From Pontibacter rufus (lineage in GTDB: Bacteria; Bacteroidota; Bacteroidia; Cytophagales; Hymenobacteraceae): a stretch of 64,000 bases of DNA. Positions within the stretch are counted from its first letter, which is position 1. Every line of letters starts with the position of its first letter. Location: the NCBI RefSeq assembly GCF_015694705.1, contig NZ_JADQDR010000015.1, positions 1 to 64,000 of the forward strand, read 5' to 3'. The notes beneath the pieces were generated by a model. That model saw nothing but the letters and a program-made list of their open reading frames with translations, had not been told where the DNA came from and made no database searches. Both the position numbers and the translations under genes were made by a program. Below are positions 36,701 to 46,161 of this stretch, in pieces.

Positions 36701-38230
36701 GGAAAGTATAGCCAGCGGTGTGTCGGCGCCCATGGAGCCGATGGGCTCTTTGCCGCCCCCGGCCATAGGCGCAATCACCACTTTCAGATCTTCTGAAGTA
36801 TAGCCGTATACCTGCTGGCGCTGCAACAGGGTGTCCTCCTGCAGTTCAAAAGCGGGTACTCTGGGCGGCAGCATCTCGCGCAGTTTCAGGCGATTGTGGC
36901 GCACCCATTCCATGTATGGCCTGCGGCAGGCTACTTTATCTTTAATTTCTTCGTCTTCGATAACCCTGCCCTGCTCCAAATCCACTATAAACATTTTGCC
37001 GGGCTGCAGGCGGCCCTTCTTTATCACTTTAGCAGGGTCTACGGGCAGTGCGCCGGCCTCCGAGGCCATGATAACGGTGCCATCAGAGGTGATGCAGTAA
37101 CGGCAGGGACGCAGGCCGTTACGGTCGAGCATGGCTCCTACCATTTTGCCGTCCGTAAAGCAGATCGCCGCCGGGCCGTCCCAGGGTTCCATCAGCGAGG
37201 CATGAAACTTATAAAAGTCCTTCTTCACCGGCGACATCAGGTCGTTGTGTTCCCAGGCTTCGGGCACCATCATCATCAGGGCATGCGGCAGCGAACGGCC
37301 GGCCAGCACCAGCAATTCTGCCAGGTTGTCGAAGTTAGCCGAATCGGAGTGGCTGGCATCGCAGATAGGCAGCAGCATGTTGAGCTCTTCTTTGGTGAAC
37401 AGGTCGGACTCCATCAGCACTTCTTTCGTCTTCATCTTGTTCACGTTGCCCCTGATGGTATTTATCTCCCCGTTGTGGGCAATAAACCGGAACGGCTGTG
37501 CCAGCTTCCATCGCGGGAAGGTGTTGGTGGAGAACCGGGAATGCACCAGGGCAATGGCTGACTCAAGGCGTTCGTCCTGCAAATCCTTATAATAGGTCTT
37601 TACCTGATCAGTGCGCAACTGGCCTTTGTATATGATCACCCGGCCGGAAAGGCTGGCGAAATAGAATTCGCTTTCGTTGCCCCCCATCATGCTGCCCACC
37701 GTGTGGGTGCTGTAGTTGCGGAACACGTATAGTTTTCGCTCCAGCGCATCAGAATGAATGCTTTCATCTGCGGGCCTTACAAAGAGCTGCTCAATTCTGG
37801 GCTCATTGGCCAGTGCTGTTGCGCCTATTCCGGTGCGATCAACGGGCACTTCCCGGTAGCCAAGTATAAGCAGGCCCAGCTTCGCAGCAGCTTCGCGCAC
37901 TACCTGCCGGCATTGCTCCTGCAATTCCGGTTGTGCCGGAAAAAACACCATCCCGACTCCATAATGCCCCGGCAAAGGAAGTTCAAAGCCAAGCTGGCGG
38001 CACTCTTCGGCCAGGAACGCATGCGGCAGCTGAAAAAGGATGCCGGCGCCGTCGCCGGTTTCGGGCTCACAGCCACAGCCTCCTCTATGCTCCATGTTCT
38101 CCAGCATTACGAGCGCGTCGGCGATGGTAGCATAAGTTTTTTTCCCGGCAAGGTTGGTCAAAAAGCCAATGCCGCATGCATCATGCTCCGCCTGCGGGAG
38201 ATAAAGCGAGTTATCTTTTTCTATTGTCAT
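33716..38230 (-). CDS. gltB: Glutamate synthase large subunit
   Basis: 1504 aa, the usual length. An 18-residue propeptide precedes Cys19 in EHDACGIGFLTN, the amidotransferase nucleophile exposed after processing. The glutaminase domain extends to about 430. The central and FMN-binding TIM-barrel domains follow, with GGTGASPISSIRHAG and the 3Fe-4S cysteines CIMMRKCHMNTCPVG. The C-terminal beta-helix domain shows GGVVVILGALGRNFAAGMSGG. It makes two glutamates from glutamine and 2-oxoglutarate. ATG 38230 (MTIEKDNS) is preferred over TTG 38242. No exact promoter box was found upstream. Confidence 0.97.
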   Translation of the reverse strand: MTIEKDNSLYLPQAEHDACGIGFLTNLAGKKTYATIADALVMLENMEHRGGCGCEPETGDGAGILFQLPHAFLAEECRQLGFELPLPGHYGVGMVFFPAQPELQEQCRQVVREAAAKLGLLILGYREVPVDRTGIGATALANEPRIEQLFVRPADESIHSDALERKLYVFRNYSTHTVGSMMGGNESEFYFASLSGRVIIYKGQLRTDQVKTYYKDLQDERLESAIALVHSRFSTNTFPRWKLAQPFRFIAHNGEINTIRGNVNKMKTKEVLMESDLFTKEELNMLLPICDASHSDSANFDNLAELLVLAGRSLPHALMMMVPEAWEHNDLMSPVKKDFYKFHASLMEPWDGPAAICFTDGKMVGAMLDRNGLRPCRYCITSDGTVIMASEAGALPVDPAKVIKKGRLQPGKMFIVDLEQGRVIEDEEIKDKVACRRPYMEWVRHNRLKLREMLPPRVPAFELQEDTLLQRQQVYGYTSEDLKVVIAPMAGGGKEPIGSMGADTPLAILSNQSQHLSHYFKQLFAQVSNPPIDPIRERMVMSLFTRVGSGQNILSESPRHCSQIHISQPVLTHENMITLKQLDQYGYLHKEIAIVFNADGQPFRLAEAIARVCREAEEAIAAGYNVLVLSDRAVDDAHAPIPSLLATGALQHHLIRHRIRTKASIIVEAGDVWETHHFATLIGYGASAVHPYLAFETILSLNKQEELRSGLTDEEALQNYVKAIGNGLLKILSKMGISTLQSYQGSQIFECLGLSPEVIDSCFEGTVSRIGGIGFDGIAQEVLVRHRYVYAQHFTPRLPVGGFYQWKRDGEAHLMNPETIHLLQYSTKRGDYGLYKKYARLINEQNRHAITLRSLLDFRERQPVPLEEVEPVESILKRFATGAMSFGSISYEAHSTLAIAMNRIGAKSNSGEGGEDDVRFEIKPNGDSERSSIKQVASGRFGVTSYYLANADELQIKVAQGAKPGEGGQLPGHKVDDWIARVRHSTPGVGLISPPPHHDIYSIEDLAQLIFDLKNANRAARINVKLVAEAGVGTVAAGVAKAKADVVLISGHDGGTGASPISSIRHAGVPWELGLAEAHQTLVKNNLRSRVVLQTDGQIRTGRDLAIATLLGAEEWGVATAALIVEGCIMMRKCHMNTCPVGVATQNPELRALFTGKPEDVVNLFLFLAEDLREHMAALGFRSINEMVGQADVLKVREDAGSWKMKDLDLSRLVYKQPAGPEVGLYKQMEQDHKLEEVLDWQLLQAAGAALDHGTPVQASFNLKNIDRCVGTLLSNEISKKYKKAGLPEKTIHFRFRGSAGQSFGCFGAPGLHLDLEGEANDYFGKGLSGAHLVVHPDRTSAYKPEENIIIGNVALYGATSGEVYINGMAGERFAVRNSGAKAVVEGAGDHACEYMTGGVVVILGALGRNFAAGMSGGLAFVYDPDQQLQEHCNREMVDLDPVAFEDHRMLRQLLENHVKYTGSAVAAAILERWEQAVRAFVKVIPQEYKAVLAERNNPLRKAI

Positions 38231-38651
38231 GGTCTGGTACAAGGATAATTTACCTCAAAATAAAGGCTGAGGCCTCTGTTTACTAAATGATCACTTTCGA
38301 TTAGGACGGGGGTACTTAACACCTGAAGTAAATGGATTTAAAAGCCCTGCAATATAGTATGAGCAGCGCGAAAATAGCAATGCTGATATTTAAATAAACA
38401 GACATTTTATGGTGTGATTATTAAAAACTACGGGCACTTGTGTCGTAAACATCAACAATATAAGGACAATTTTACAAAAATGAAAAAATATGTTGCTAAA
38501 CCTTAACTTTATTTTGTGAAGGCAGCAGAGACAGGGGCTGGCGGCTTGTATCAAAGTGCCCGGAATGCTACCCGTTATCTCTCCTCCACAAAACTTTTAT
38601 GCCGCTGTGCGGTTAAGAAAACCTGAGACTTTAACACTTTAAATTATACCT
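38231..38651. other. Divergent 420-bp region between gltB and the aldo/keto reductase
   Basis: AT-rich and gene-free. It should hold the promoters of both the gltBD operon and the reductase, but no exact TAnnTTTG match on either strand was identified by eye. Confidence 0.4.
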
Positions 38652-39680
38652 ATGAAATACAACTTACTGGGCGATACAGGCGTGCTGGTTTCGGAGCTCT
38701 GCCTGGGCACCATGACGTTTGGCGGCAAAGGCTACTGGGAAGCCATAGGCCAGCAACAACAGGAAGAAGTAAACGAGCTTCTGAAGACTGCCGTAGATGC
38801 GGGCATTAATTTTATAGATACCGCCAATGCTTATTCTTTCGGACAGTCGGAGGAGCTGCTGGGCAAAGGACTACGGCAGAACGGCCATGCACGCAACGAG
38901 CTTTTTATCGCTACCAAAGTGCGCAGCCGCATGGCTGAAGGCGTAAACCAGGTCGGCTTGTCGCGCTACCACGTGTTTCAGTCGGTGGAGGACAGCCTGC
39001 AGCGCCTGCAAATGGACCACATCGATCTGCTGTATGTGCACGGCGTGGATGCGGCCACCTCGGTAGAGCAGATCATGCACACGCTGCACGATCTGGTGGT
39101 GTCGGGCAGGGTGCGCTACATTGGCGTCTGCAACTGGCCTGCGTGGATGGTGATGAAAGCCCAGGATATAGCCCGAAAGCATGGCTGGCATGAGTTTATC
39201 GGGATGCAGTATTTCTACTCCATCGCCAACCGCGACTCGGAGCACGACCTGCTACCGTTGGCCCAGGATCAGCACCTGGCCTTTATGCCCTGGAGCCCGC
39301 TGGCCGGCGGTTTTGTATCGGGCAAGTATACGCGCGACAACCAGAACACCGGCGGCGGTTCGCGCCGTGACAGCTTCGATTTTCCGATCATCGACAAAGA
39401 AAAAGCCTACGACATTATTGATGTACTGCAAGCAGTAGCCGAAGTCCACGACGTGTCAGCCGCCGAAATTGCACTGGCCTGGGTACGTCAGCAGCAGGGA
39501 GTGACCAGCACCATTATCGGGGCAAAGCGCGCAGATCAACTCACCTCTAATATACATTCTACCCAAATACAACTTAGCGCGGAAGAACTGCAGAAACTGA
39601 ATGAGGTAAGTGCGCCACCTAAAACCTATCCCGGCTGGATGGTGGAGCGCCAGATGGGTAACCGCTATCCCGAATCATAA
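38652..39680 (+). CDS. Aldo/keto reductase
   Basis: 342 aa, full-length (beta/alpha)8 barrel. The catalytic tetrad is visible: Asp in FIDTANAYSFGQSE with Tyr in NAYSFG, Lys in IATKV and His in LLYVHGVD. NADPH contacts come from the C-terminal STIIGAKRADQL. The N-terminal MKYNLLGDTGVLVSELCLGTM is typical of the YghZ/Tas-like subgroup. It reduces aldehydes or ketones in the cytoplasm; the natural substrate cannot be deduced. It stands alone. Confidence 0.93.
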   Translation: MKYNLLGDTGVLVSELCLGTMTFGGKGYWEAIGQQQQEEVNELLKTAVDAGINFIDTANAYSFGQSEELLGKGLRQNGHARNELFIATKVRSRMAEGVNQVGLSRYHVFQSVEDSLQRLQMDHIDLLYVHGVDAATSVEQIMHTLHDLVVSGRVRYIGVCNWPAWMVMKAQDIARKHGWHEFIGMQYFYSIANRDSEHDLLPLAQDQHLAFMPWSPLAGGFVSGKYTRDNQNTGGGSRRDSFDFPIIDKEKAYDIIDVLQAVAEVHDVSAAEIALAWVRQQQGVTSTIIGAKRADQLTSNIHSTQIQLSAEELQKLNEVSAPPKTYPGWMVERQMGNRYPES

Positions 39681-40116
39681 AGATCAGTCTAGGTATAGCC
39701 TGCGCTAAAGCTTACGTGCGGCAAGGCTATACTTACCTTTGGTCACTTATCTTTCCTCAGGTTCGGAAGGATACCTTTTATAGTTATACTAGCTATACTT
39801 AACAGTTTATCTATTTAAGGCAGCAGGTGACATGCTGTACCGGGCAGCTGAAGCCGCTGGGTTGTCATTTTATCCGGCAGCCGCTGCCGGTATTTATGAG
39901 CATACAGATGCTCCGGATCGGATAGGAAAACCACATCAATGTTTACACCTTTATTTATAAAGAACATGACGAGGTGCTGCATCCTATATAAAATCAGGCT
40001 AACTTTGCCCGGATTTAACCTGAACAGCCTGCAACCAGCAGGCTGCCGTACCTGCACTTTACCAGGCATCAGCCTTGGTTTTATGTTTTTATCACTATAA
40101 AGCGCATACAGAATAC
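39681..40116. other. 436-bp region upstream of the efflux operon
   Basis: It contains a perfect palindrome (CCGGCAGC-C-GCTGCCGG, 39874-39890), a promoter box at 40000 and a leader hairpin at 40025-40045. An open frame on the minus strand at 39815-40126 covers the promoter and is not accepted as a gene. Confidence 0.5.
40000..40007 (+). promoter_or_regulatory. TAnnTTTG -7 box for the RND efflux operon
   Basis: TAACTTTG matches exactly. The implied transcript has a leader of about 100 nt that begins with a hairpin (CAGCCTGC-AACCA-GCAGGCTG, 40025-40045). Confidence 0.45.
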
Positions 40117-41448
40117 ATGAATGCAACGAAATGTTTTATGCCGCTGCTACTGGGGCTCCTGCTCTACCCTGCTTCCCTATTAATGGCGCAAACGAACGCC
40201 GCGCTCCCCAATGACTCCCTTACGCTGGACCAGTGCGTGGCTTATGCCCTTAAAAACAGGGCTGCCGTGGAGCAGGCCCTGATAGATGAGGCCATTGGCG
40301 AGCGGGAAATCAAAGCAAACCTTGCCGGCTGGCTCCCGCAGGTTTCTGCAAAATATGGCGGCACCCACCTCTTTAAATTGCAGCAGCAGCCGTTTGCAGG
40401 CGAGATTCGCACGTTAGGCCAGAAGTATACTTCTAATGTTTTGCTGGAAGCTACCCAGACGCTATACAGCAGCGAGTTGCTGCTAGCCTCCAAGGCAGCA
40501 CGCTATACCCGGCAGCAACTGGATCTGGACATCCGCCAGAATAAAATAAATACGGTGGTAGATGTCAGCAAGGCTTTTTACGATGTTCTGCTGACGCAGG
40601 AACAACTCCGGATTCTGGATGAAAACCTGGCCAGGCAGGAAAAGCAGTACAACGATGCCCGCAGCCGGTTTGAGGTTGGCCTGGTGGATAAAACAGATTA
40701 CCAGCGTGCCGCTATTACGCTGGCCAATATCCGCAGCGACCGCAACAGGGCGCAGGCAAGTATAAAAGCGAAGTATGCCCTGCTGAAGCAACTGATGGGC
40801 TACCCGATAGAGGCAGACCTGGAAGTGGCCTACAACTATAATGTGATGCAACAGGCCGTACTGGTGGACACAACCGAAGTAGTTAACTTTGGTAACAGAA
40901 TTGAGCTGCAGCAGTTGCAGACGCAGCAGCAGTTGCAGCAACTCAACACTGCCTATTACAAATGGAACTTCCTGCCTACCATATCTTCCTACATCAACTA
41001 TAACTGGCTATTTTTTAGTGATACGTTCGCTGGTCTCTACAGCCAGGCTTATCCTACTTCGGGCGTTGGACTGCAGGCATCCATCCCCATTTTTCAGGGC
41101 ACCAGAAGAATTCAGAACCTTAAGATTGCCCAATTACAGGAAAAGCGCCTGGAGGTGGAAGCAGAAAATATGCGCAAAGCCATCAATACCGAATACCAGG
41201 CAGCGCTGGCCAACTATAAAAGCAATTATTATGAATGGATAACGCTGCGCGACAATGCACAACTGGCCCAGGAAGTATACGACATCATCAGGCTACAGTA
41301 CAACGAGGGCATCAAAGCATATGTAGACCTGGTAGTGGCAGAAACAGACCTCCGCACGGCACAGCTTAACTATTATAATGCGCTCTATGATGTGCTGGCC
41401 AGCAAGCTGGACTATCAACGCGCTTTAGGTACGATAAATATCCAATAA
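40117..41448 (+). CDS. TolC-family outer-membrane efflux protein
   Basis: 443 aa. Signal peptide (CFMPLLLGLLLYPASLLMAQT) then two OEP repeats: the first has LTLDQCVAYALKNRAAVEQALID, the second includes the long helices EQLRILDENLARQEKQYNDA and LAQEVYDIIRLQYNEGIKAYVDLV. It is probably the trimeric outer-membrane channel of the three-gene RND pump whose other parts follow directly. The stop is 17 bp before the adaptor gene. ATG 40117 is chosen because it begins the signal peptide; an upstream start at 40075 lacks sense. Confidence 0.93.
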   Translation: MNATKCFMPLLLGLLLYPASLLMAQTNAALPNDSLTLDQCVAYALKNRAAVEQALIDEAIGEREIKANLAGWLPQVSAKYGGTHLFKLQQQPFAGEIRTLGQKYTSNVLLEATQTLYSSELLLASKAARYTRQQLDLDIRQNKINTVVDVSKAFYDVLLTQEQLRILDENLARQEKQYNDARSRFEVGLVDKTDYQRAAITLANIRSDRNRAQASIKAKYALLKQLMGYPIEADLEVAYNYNVMQQAVLVDTTEVVNFGNRIELQQLQTQQQLQQLNTAYYKWNFLPTISSYINYNWLFFSDTFAGLYSQAYPTSGVGLQASIPIFQGTRRIQNLKIAQLQEKRLEVEAENMRKAINTEYQAALANYKSNYYEWITLRDNAQLAQEVYDIIRLQYNEGIKAYVDLVVAETDLRTAQLNYYNALYDVLASKLDYQRALGTINIQ

Positions 41449-41465
41449 TCAGCAAAGAAGAAACA

Positions 41466-42617
41466 ATGAAGCTACATTACGCATGGCTGCTGGCCGCCAT
41501 TATGAGCCCGGCTATACTTGCCTCCTGCGGCGGGAAAGAAAATGCACAGCAGCAGCAGAACCCCGCTGCCATGGCTGTTCCGGTAAATGCTTACGAGGTA
41601 AAAAAACAGGACGTAACCGGCACCGATACTTATCCGGGCACCGTGGTACCGCTGCAGGAAGTGGAGTTGAGGCCACAGGTATCCGGCTATATCACTGACA
41701 TTTATGTGCAGGACGGGCAGCGCGTTACCAAAGGCCAGAAGATGTATGAGATAGACCGCACCCGCTACGAAGCAGCTTACCGGCAGGCCCAGGCCAACCT
41801 GCAAAGCGCCCAGGCCAACCTCGAGAAATTCCAGAAGGACTTGGAGCGCTACGAAACCCTGGAAGCTAAAGAAGCCATTGCCAGGCAGCAGGTAGATTAT
41901 GCCCGCACCAACGTGCAGACGGCCAAAGCGCAGGTTGCCGCAGCGCAGGCACAGGTAAGCAGCGCCGCCAACGAACTGGGTTATGCCGTTATCAATGCCC
42001 CTTTTGATGGCGTAATCGGTATCTCTAATGTAAGAGTCGGCGCGCAGGTGTCGCCGGGCCAGCCGCTGCTCAACACTATTTCTTCCATGCAGCCCATTGC
42101 AGTGGACTTTGTGATAAACGAGCAGGAAGTAGGGCGTTTCACCAATTATTTAAGCAATCCCAAATCGCAACCGGATTCGCTTTTTACCATCGCGCTGAAT
42201 AACGGCGAAGTATACCCGCATGTTGGCAAGCTCATCACAGTAGACAGAGCCATCGGGCGGCAATCCGGCACCACAACTGTGCGTGTAGAGTTCCCGAACC
42301 CTGACCGCCGGCTGATACCGGGCATGACGGTAAATGTGCGCGTTTTGAACCAGGACATCGGGGAGCAGCTGGTTATACCTTACAAAGCCGTAACAGAGCA
42401 GCTTGGCGAATACTTTGTGTATGTCATCCAGGGCGATTCGGTGCATCAGCAGAACGTGCAGCTCGGCACCCGCTTCAGCGGCAACGTAGTAGTGCGCGAG
42501 GGCCTGGAACCGGGCCAGGACATTGTGCTGGAAGGCATCCAGAAGCTGCGCGAAGGCGCCAAAGTACAGGTGGGCACCGCCCAGGAAGCGCCACAGCAGG
42601 CTCCTGCAAAACAGTAA
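41466..42617 (+). CDS. RND efflux periplasmic adaptor (HlyD/AcrA type)
   Basis: 383 aa. A lipoprotein signal ends at Cys21 (AILASCGGKE). The biotinyl-lipoyl-like half motifs VELRPQVSGYITDIYVQDGQ and ELGYAVINAPFDGVIG flank an alpha-helical hairpin (about 100-155, rich in Gln and Ala). A beta-barrel and membrane-proximal domain follow. It bridges the TolC-like channel and the RND pump. The spacing of 17 and 26 bp to its neighbours indicates one operon. Confidence 0.94.
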   Translation: MKLHYAWLLAAIMSPAILASCGGKENAQQQQNPAAMAVPVNAYEVKKQDVTGTDTYPGTVVPLQEVELRPQVSGYITDIYVQDGQRVTKGQKMYEIDRTRYEAAYRQAQANLQSAQANLEKFQKDLERYETLEAKEAIARQQVDYARTNVQTAKAQVAAAQAQVSSAANELGYAVINAPFDGVIGISNVRVGAQVSPGQPLLNTISSMQPIAVDFVINEQEVGRFTNYLSNPKSQPDSLFTIALNNGEVYPHVGKLITVDRAIGRQSGTTTVRVEFPNPDRRLIPGMTVNVRVLNQDIGEQLVIPYKAVTEQLGEYFVYVIQGDSVHQQNVQLGTRFSGNVVVREGLEPGQDIVLEGIQKLREGAKVQVGTAQEAPQQAPAKQ

Positions 42618-42643
42618 TCTTTTAAAGATTTTCCCAAGGAAAT

Positions 42644-45600
42644 ATGATCTCAGATGTATTTATAAGAAGGCCCGTCACTTCCATCGTCATCTCCATTGTG
42701 ATTGTGCTGGTGGGAGTTCTGTCTATGATGAACCTGCCGGTTACCCAGTACCCGGACATTTCGCCGCCCGTGGTATCGGTTTCGGCCAACTATACGGGCG
42801 CTGATGCGCTTACGGTTGAGCAAACGGTGGCCACACCCGTGGAGACGCAGATTAACGGTACGCCGGGCATGGCCTACATTACCTCTACCAACACCAGCAC
42901 CGGCCAGATGAACATGGCTGTAACTTTTGAGGTAGGCACCGATATTGATATTGCCACGCTGGATGTGCAGAACCGGGCAAGTATAGCTGCGCCCAGCCTG
43001 CCGGAAGAGGTGCGCCGCCTGGGTGTAACCGTGCGCAAGCGTAACCCCAGCATCATGATGGTAATCGGTATTTACTCGCCGAAAGGAACCCATGACATTC
43101 AGTACCTGGATAACTATACCAACATTTTTGTGCGGGAGGCGCTGCTGCGTGTACCGGGTGTAGGCGATATCAATGCGCTGGGCCAGGACTTTAGCATGCG
43201 TATCTGGCTGAAACCTGATAAGATGGCGCAATACAGCATCAGCGCCAGCGAGATAACGGCTGCCATACAGGAACAAAACCTGCAGGTAGCAGCCGGCACG
43301 GTGGGCGCCAAGCCGCAATACGATGATCAGGCTTTTCAGTACCCGATAACCGTAACAGGCCGCCTGCAGACACAGGAAGAGTTCGGCAACATCATTATCC
43401 GCACAAATCCTGCCGACGGTACGCTGGTATACTTAAGGGATGTGGCCCGCATTGAGTTCGGCCGGTTTGACTATGGCCGGGCTGCAACCATCAACGGCGA
43501 GCCGTCGGCTATCCTGCTTTTGTACCAGGCGCCCGGCAGCAATGCCCTCGCCACGGCCGAAGGCATCTACGCCGCTCTGGATGAACTGAAAAAATCTTTC
43601 CCGGCTGACGTAGACTATGTGGTGTCGTTCGAGACGGTATCGGTCGTGCAGGTGTCTATCAACGAGGTAGTGCATACGTTGGTGGAGGCACTTATACTTG
43701 TTATCATTGTGGTGTTCCTGTTCCTGCAAAGCTGGCGGGCCACCCTCATTCCGGTGCTGGCCATCCCGGTTTCTATCGTGGGCACGTTCATCTTCTTTAT
43801 CCCCCTCGGCTTCACCATCAACACACTCACCCTGTTCGGCTTTGTGCTGGCCATTGGTATTGTGGTGGATGATGCCATTGTGGTGGTCGAAGCCGTGCAG
43901 CATTATATCGATCAACAGGGCCTGTCGGCGAAAGAGGCCACACGCAAGGCCATGAAGGACATTACGGCTCCCGTAATCGCCATTGCGCTTATACTGGCCG
44001 CCGTGTTCATTCCGGTAGGCTTTATACCGGGCATTGTGGGCCGCCTGTACCAGCAGTTCGCCATCACCATTGCCATTTCGGTACTCATTTCTGCCTTTGT
44101 GGCTCTTACTCTCACGCCGGCGCTCTGCTCTCTGATGCTGAAGCCGATGAACGTGAACAAAGACTCCAAAGGGCTGAACAAGTTCTTCTACAAGTTCAAC
44201 AACTGGTTTGAGAGAACAACCGCTTCTTACTCCCGCGGCGTACGCAAAAGTATAAAAGCCACACCGCTGGTGCTCATTCTGCTGGTGTGCCTTTATGCCG
44301 GTACGGTAGGCCTGTTTGCCACCAAACCAACCGGCTTTATACCGACAGAGGATGAAGGGCGCCTGTTTGTTTCCATCGAGTTGCCGGAGGGTTCTTCTGC
44401 CAGCAGAACCGAAGCGCAGCTGGCCCGCATGGGCGAGATTCTGGCTGATATTCCGGCTGTTAAAAACTATACAGCTATTGGCGGGCTGAATGCCATCAAC
44501 TTCTCCTTTAAATCCAACAGCGGCACTATTTTCCTGCAGCTGCAGCCCTGGGCGCAGCGCGAGGACGAGGCCGAACAGTTGCAAGGCGTAATGGCTACCC
44601 TGAACCAGCGGTTTGCAGCTCTGAAAGAAGCAACTGTAATTGTGGTAGCCCCGCCAGCCATCCCCGGCCTGGGTAGTTCCGGCGGTTTCAGCTTTATGCT
44701 GGAGCAGCGGGCGGGTGGCAGCAGCCTGAAGGAGTTTGAGGCGGTGCTGGGCCAGTTCCTGGGCGCCGTGAACCAACGTCCGGAAATTGCACGGGCTTAC
44801 AGCTTTTTTAACACCCGCACGCCCGGGTACCATGTGGAAGTGAACCGCGAAAAAGCAAAGCAGCTGGGTGTGAACATTGCCGATATTTATGCCACCATGT
44901 CCTCCCTGATGGGTAGCCGCTACATCAACGACTTTACCCGCTACGGACGTAATTTCAGGGTAGTGGCCCAGGCCGACACGGCTTACAGAATGGATATCGA
45001 AAGCCTGAAGCAATATTATGTGATGAACAGGCAGGGCGAATCCGTTCCGCTGAGCGCCCTGGTTACCTCGTCGGTGGTAGAGAATGCTTCCGTTATCTCG
45101 CACTACAACCTGTTCCGCTCGGCTGAGGTGATGGGCAGCGCGGCGCCGGGCTACAGCAGCGGCCAGGCCCTGCAGGCGCTGCAGGAAGTCGCGGCGCAGG
45201 TATTACCTGCCGGTTACAGCTACGACTTCTCAGGCCTGAGCCGCGAGGAACTGACAGCCGGCAACAGCACGGTTTATATTTTCTCGCTGTCGATTATATT
45301 GGTGTTGCTGCTGCTGGCCGCTTTGTACGAAAGCTGGTCGGTGCCGTTCTCCATCCTGTTTGCCATTCCGCTGGGCATGTTTGGCGCTATCCTGGCGCTT
45401 ACGTTCCTGCCACGGCTGGACAACAACGTGTATGCCCAGATAGGTATGATTACGCTGATCGGACTGGCTGCTAAAAACGCCATCCTGATTGTGGAGTTTG
45501 CCAAAGAGCGCGTGGACCGCGGCATGGAGCTGATTGAAGCAACCATTGATGCCGTAAAACTACGCCTGCGCCCTATCCTGATGACCTCTGCCGCCTTTAT

Positions 45601-45847
45601 ACTAGGTGTGGTGCCGCTGGCAACTGCCACGGGTGCCGGGGCCGTATCGCGCCAGACAATAGGATGGGTCGTAATCGGCGGTATGTTGGCGGCTACCTTG
45701 CTGGCTATTTTCGTGGTACCAGTGCTGTTTGTAGTAATTACGCGATTGGCCTACGGCAAGCGCGGGCTGGCAGAACTCCGCGAAAGACAGCACCAACATC
45801 CCGATGATGAAGGTGGAGACCCGGCTTACGTGAACCCGCATCACTAA
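42644..45847 (+). CDS. RND efflux transporter permease (HAE-1/AcrB-like)
   Basis: 1067 aa, a full-length pump with 12 membrane helices and two large periplasmic loops. It starts ISDVFIRRPVTSIVISIVIV and has the TM4 proton-relay pair in FVLAIGIVVDDAIVVVE and the TM10 lysine in LIGLAAKNAILIVEF. The porter-domain motif GTPGMAYITSTNT is conserved. It exports hydrophobic drugs or metabolites with proton influx. No regulator gene is adjacent. It is the last gene of the operon, with a very strong hairpin right after. Confidence 0.96.
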   Translation: MISDVFIRRPVTSIVISIVIVLVGVLSMMNLPVTQYPDISPPVVSVSANYTGADALTVEQTVATPVETQINGTPGMAYITSTNTSTGQMNMAVTFEVGTDIDIATLDVQNRASIAAPSLPEEVRRLGVTVRKRNPSIMMVIGIYSPKGTHDIQYLDNYTNIFVREALLRVPGVGDINALGQDFSMRIWLKPDKMAQYSISASEITAAIQEQNLQVAAGTVGAKPQYDDQAFQYPITVTGRLQTQEEFGNIIIRTNPADGTLVYLRDVARIEFGRFDYGRAATINGEPSAILLLYQAPGSNALATAEGIYAALDELKKSFPADVDYVVSFETVSVVQVSINEVVHTLVEALILVIIVVFLFLQSWRATLIPVLAIPVSIVGTFIFFIPLGFTINTLTLFGFVLAIGIVVDDAIVVVEAVQHYIDQQGLSAKEATRKAMKDITAPVIAIALILAAVFIPVGFIPGIVGRLYQQFAITIAISVLISAFVALTLTPALCSLMLKPMNVNKDSKGLNKFFYKFNNWFERTTASYSRGVRKSIKATPLVLILLVCLYAGTVGLFATKPTGFIPTEDEGRLFVSIELPEGSSASRTEAQLARMGEILADIPAVKNYTAIGGLNAINFSFKSNSGTIFLQLQPWAQREDEAEQLQGVMATLNQRFAALKEATVIVVAPPAIPGLGSSGGFSFMLEQRAGGSSLKEFEAVLGQFLGAVNQRPEIARAYSFFNTRTPGYHVEVNREKAKQLGVNIADIYATMSSLMGSRYINDFTRYGRNFRVVAQADTAYRMDIESLKQYYVMNRQGESVPLSALVTSSVVENASVISHYNLFRSAEVMGSAAPGYSSGQALQALQEVAAQVLPAGYSYDFSGLSREELTAGNSTVYIFSLSIILVLLLLAALYESWSVPFSILFAIPLGMFGAILALTFLPRLDNNVYAQIGMITLIGLAAKNAILIVEFAKERVDRGMELIEATIDAVKLRLRPILMTSAAFILGVVPLATATGAGAVSRQTIGWVVIGGMLAATLLAIFVVPVLFVVITRLAYGKRGLAELRERQHQHPDDEGGDPAYVNPHH

Positions 45848-46157
45848 CAGAACTTCTGGAGTTGGATAATACAAAAAGCCCCGGCCATTTGGTCGGGGCT
45901 TTTTGTATTATCCCTCCCCTAACATATCTGAGAAATCCAGCAAATAATCTTAAGAAAACAGCTCTATAGGGTAGTTGTCATTAATATGTAGAGTTGACAT
46001 AGCTTAATCTCATAAACAGTATAATCAACCTAACGTTTCGGGTATAAGCAAAGGCGAATTTTTAAGGCAAATGTGTCCCCGTTTCAAAGCGCTAAACGAA
46101 GATAAATATTTAATCCACTCTGTACCCTTCCATTCATTATGCATTTGTTGGCTGTAA
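45848..46157. other. Gene-free stretch after the efflux operon, left edge of the second islet
   Basis: Holds the efflux terminator, then AT-rich sequence with CAACCTAACG at 46026-46035 and GTTGGCTG at 46147-46154. The two could be ends of an attC-like site of about 120 bp, but the arms between them pair only weakly. No gene seen. Confidence 0.45.
45864..45913 (+). terminator. Strong terminator after the RND operon
   Basis: A perfect 20-bp inverted repeat (left arm 45864-45883, containing ACAAAAAGCCCCG; right arm 45894-45913) with a 10-nt loop. The arms include A and T runs, so it can act in both directions. Confidence 0.85.
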
Positions 46158-46161
46158 TTAT
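46147..46161 (+). repeat. Left copy of the inverted repeat flanking the AAA ATPase gene
   Basis: GTTGGCTGTAATTAT overlaps the stop codon of the minus-strand gene. Its inverted partner is at 47617-47631 and matches at 13 of 15 positions. Confidence 0.6.

Noticed and set aside
39815..40126. Open frame of 103 codons on the minus strand upstream of the efflux operon
   Set aside because: It covers the promoter box at 40000, overlaps the TolC-family start codon, has no recognisable family and contains the palindromes; coding seems unlikely.
43433..45103. 556-codon open frame antisense to the RND pump
   Set aside because: Shadow of a strongly biased coding frame; composition is His/Gln/Asn-rich without any domain, and the plus-strand gene is certain.
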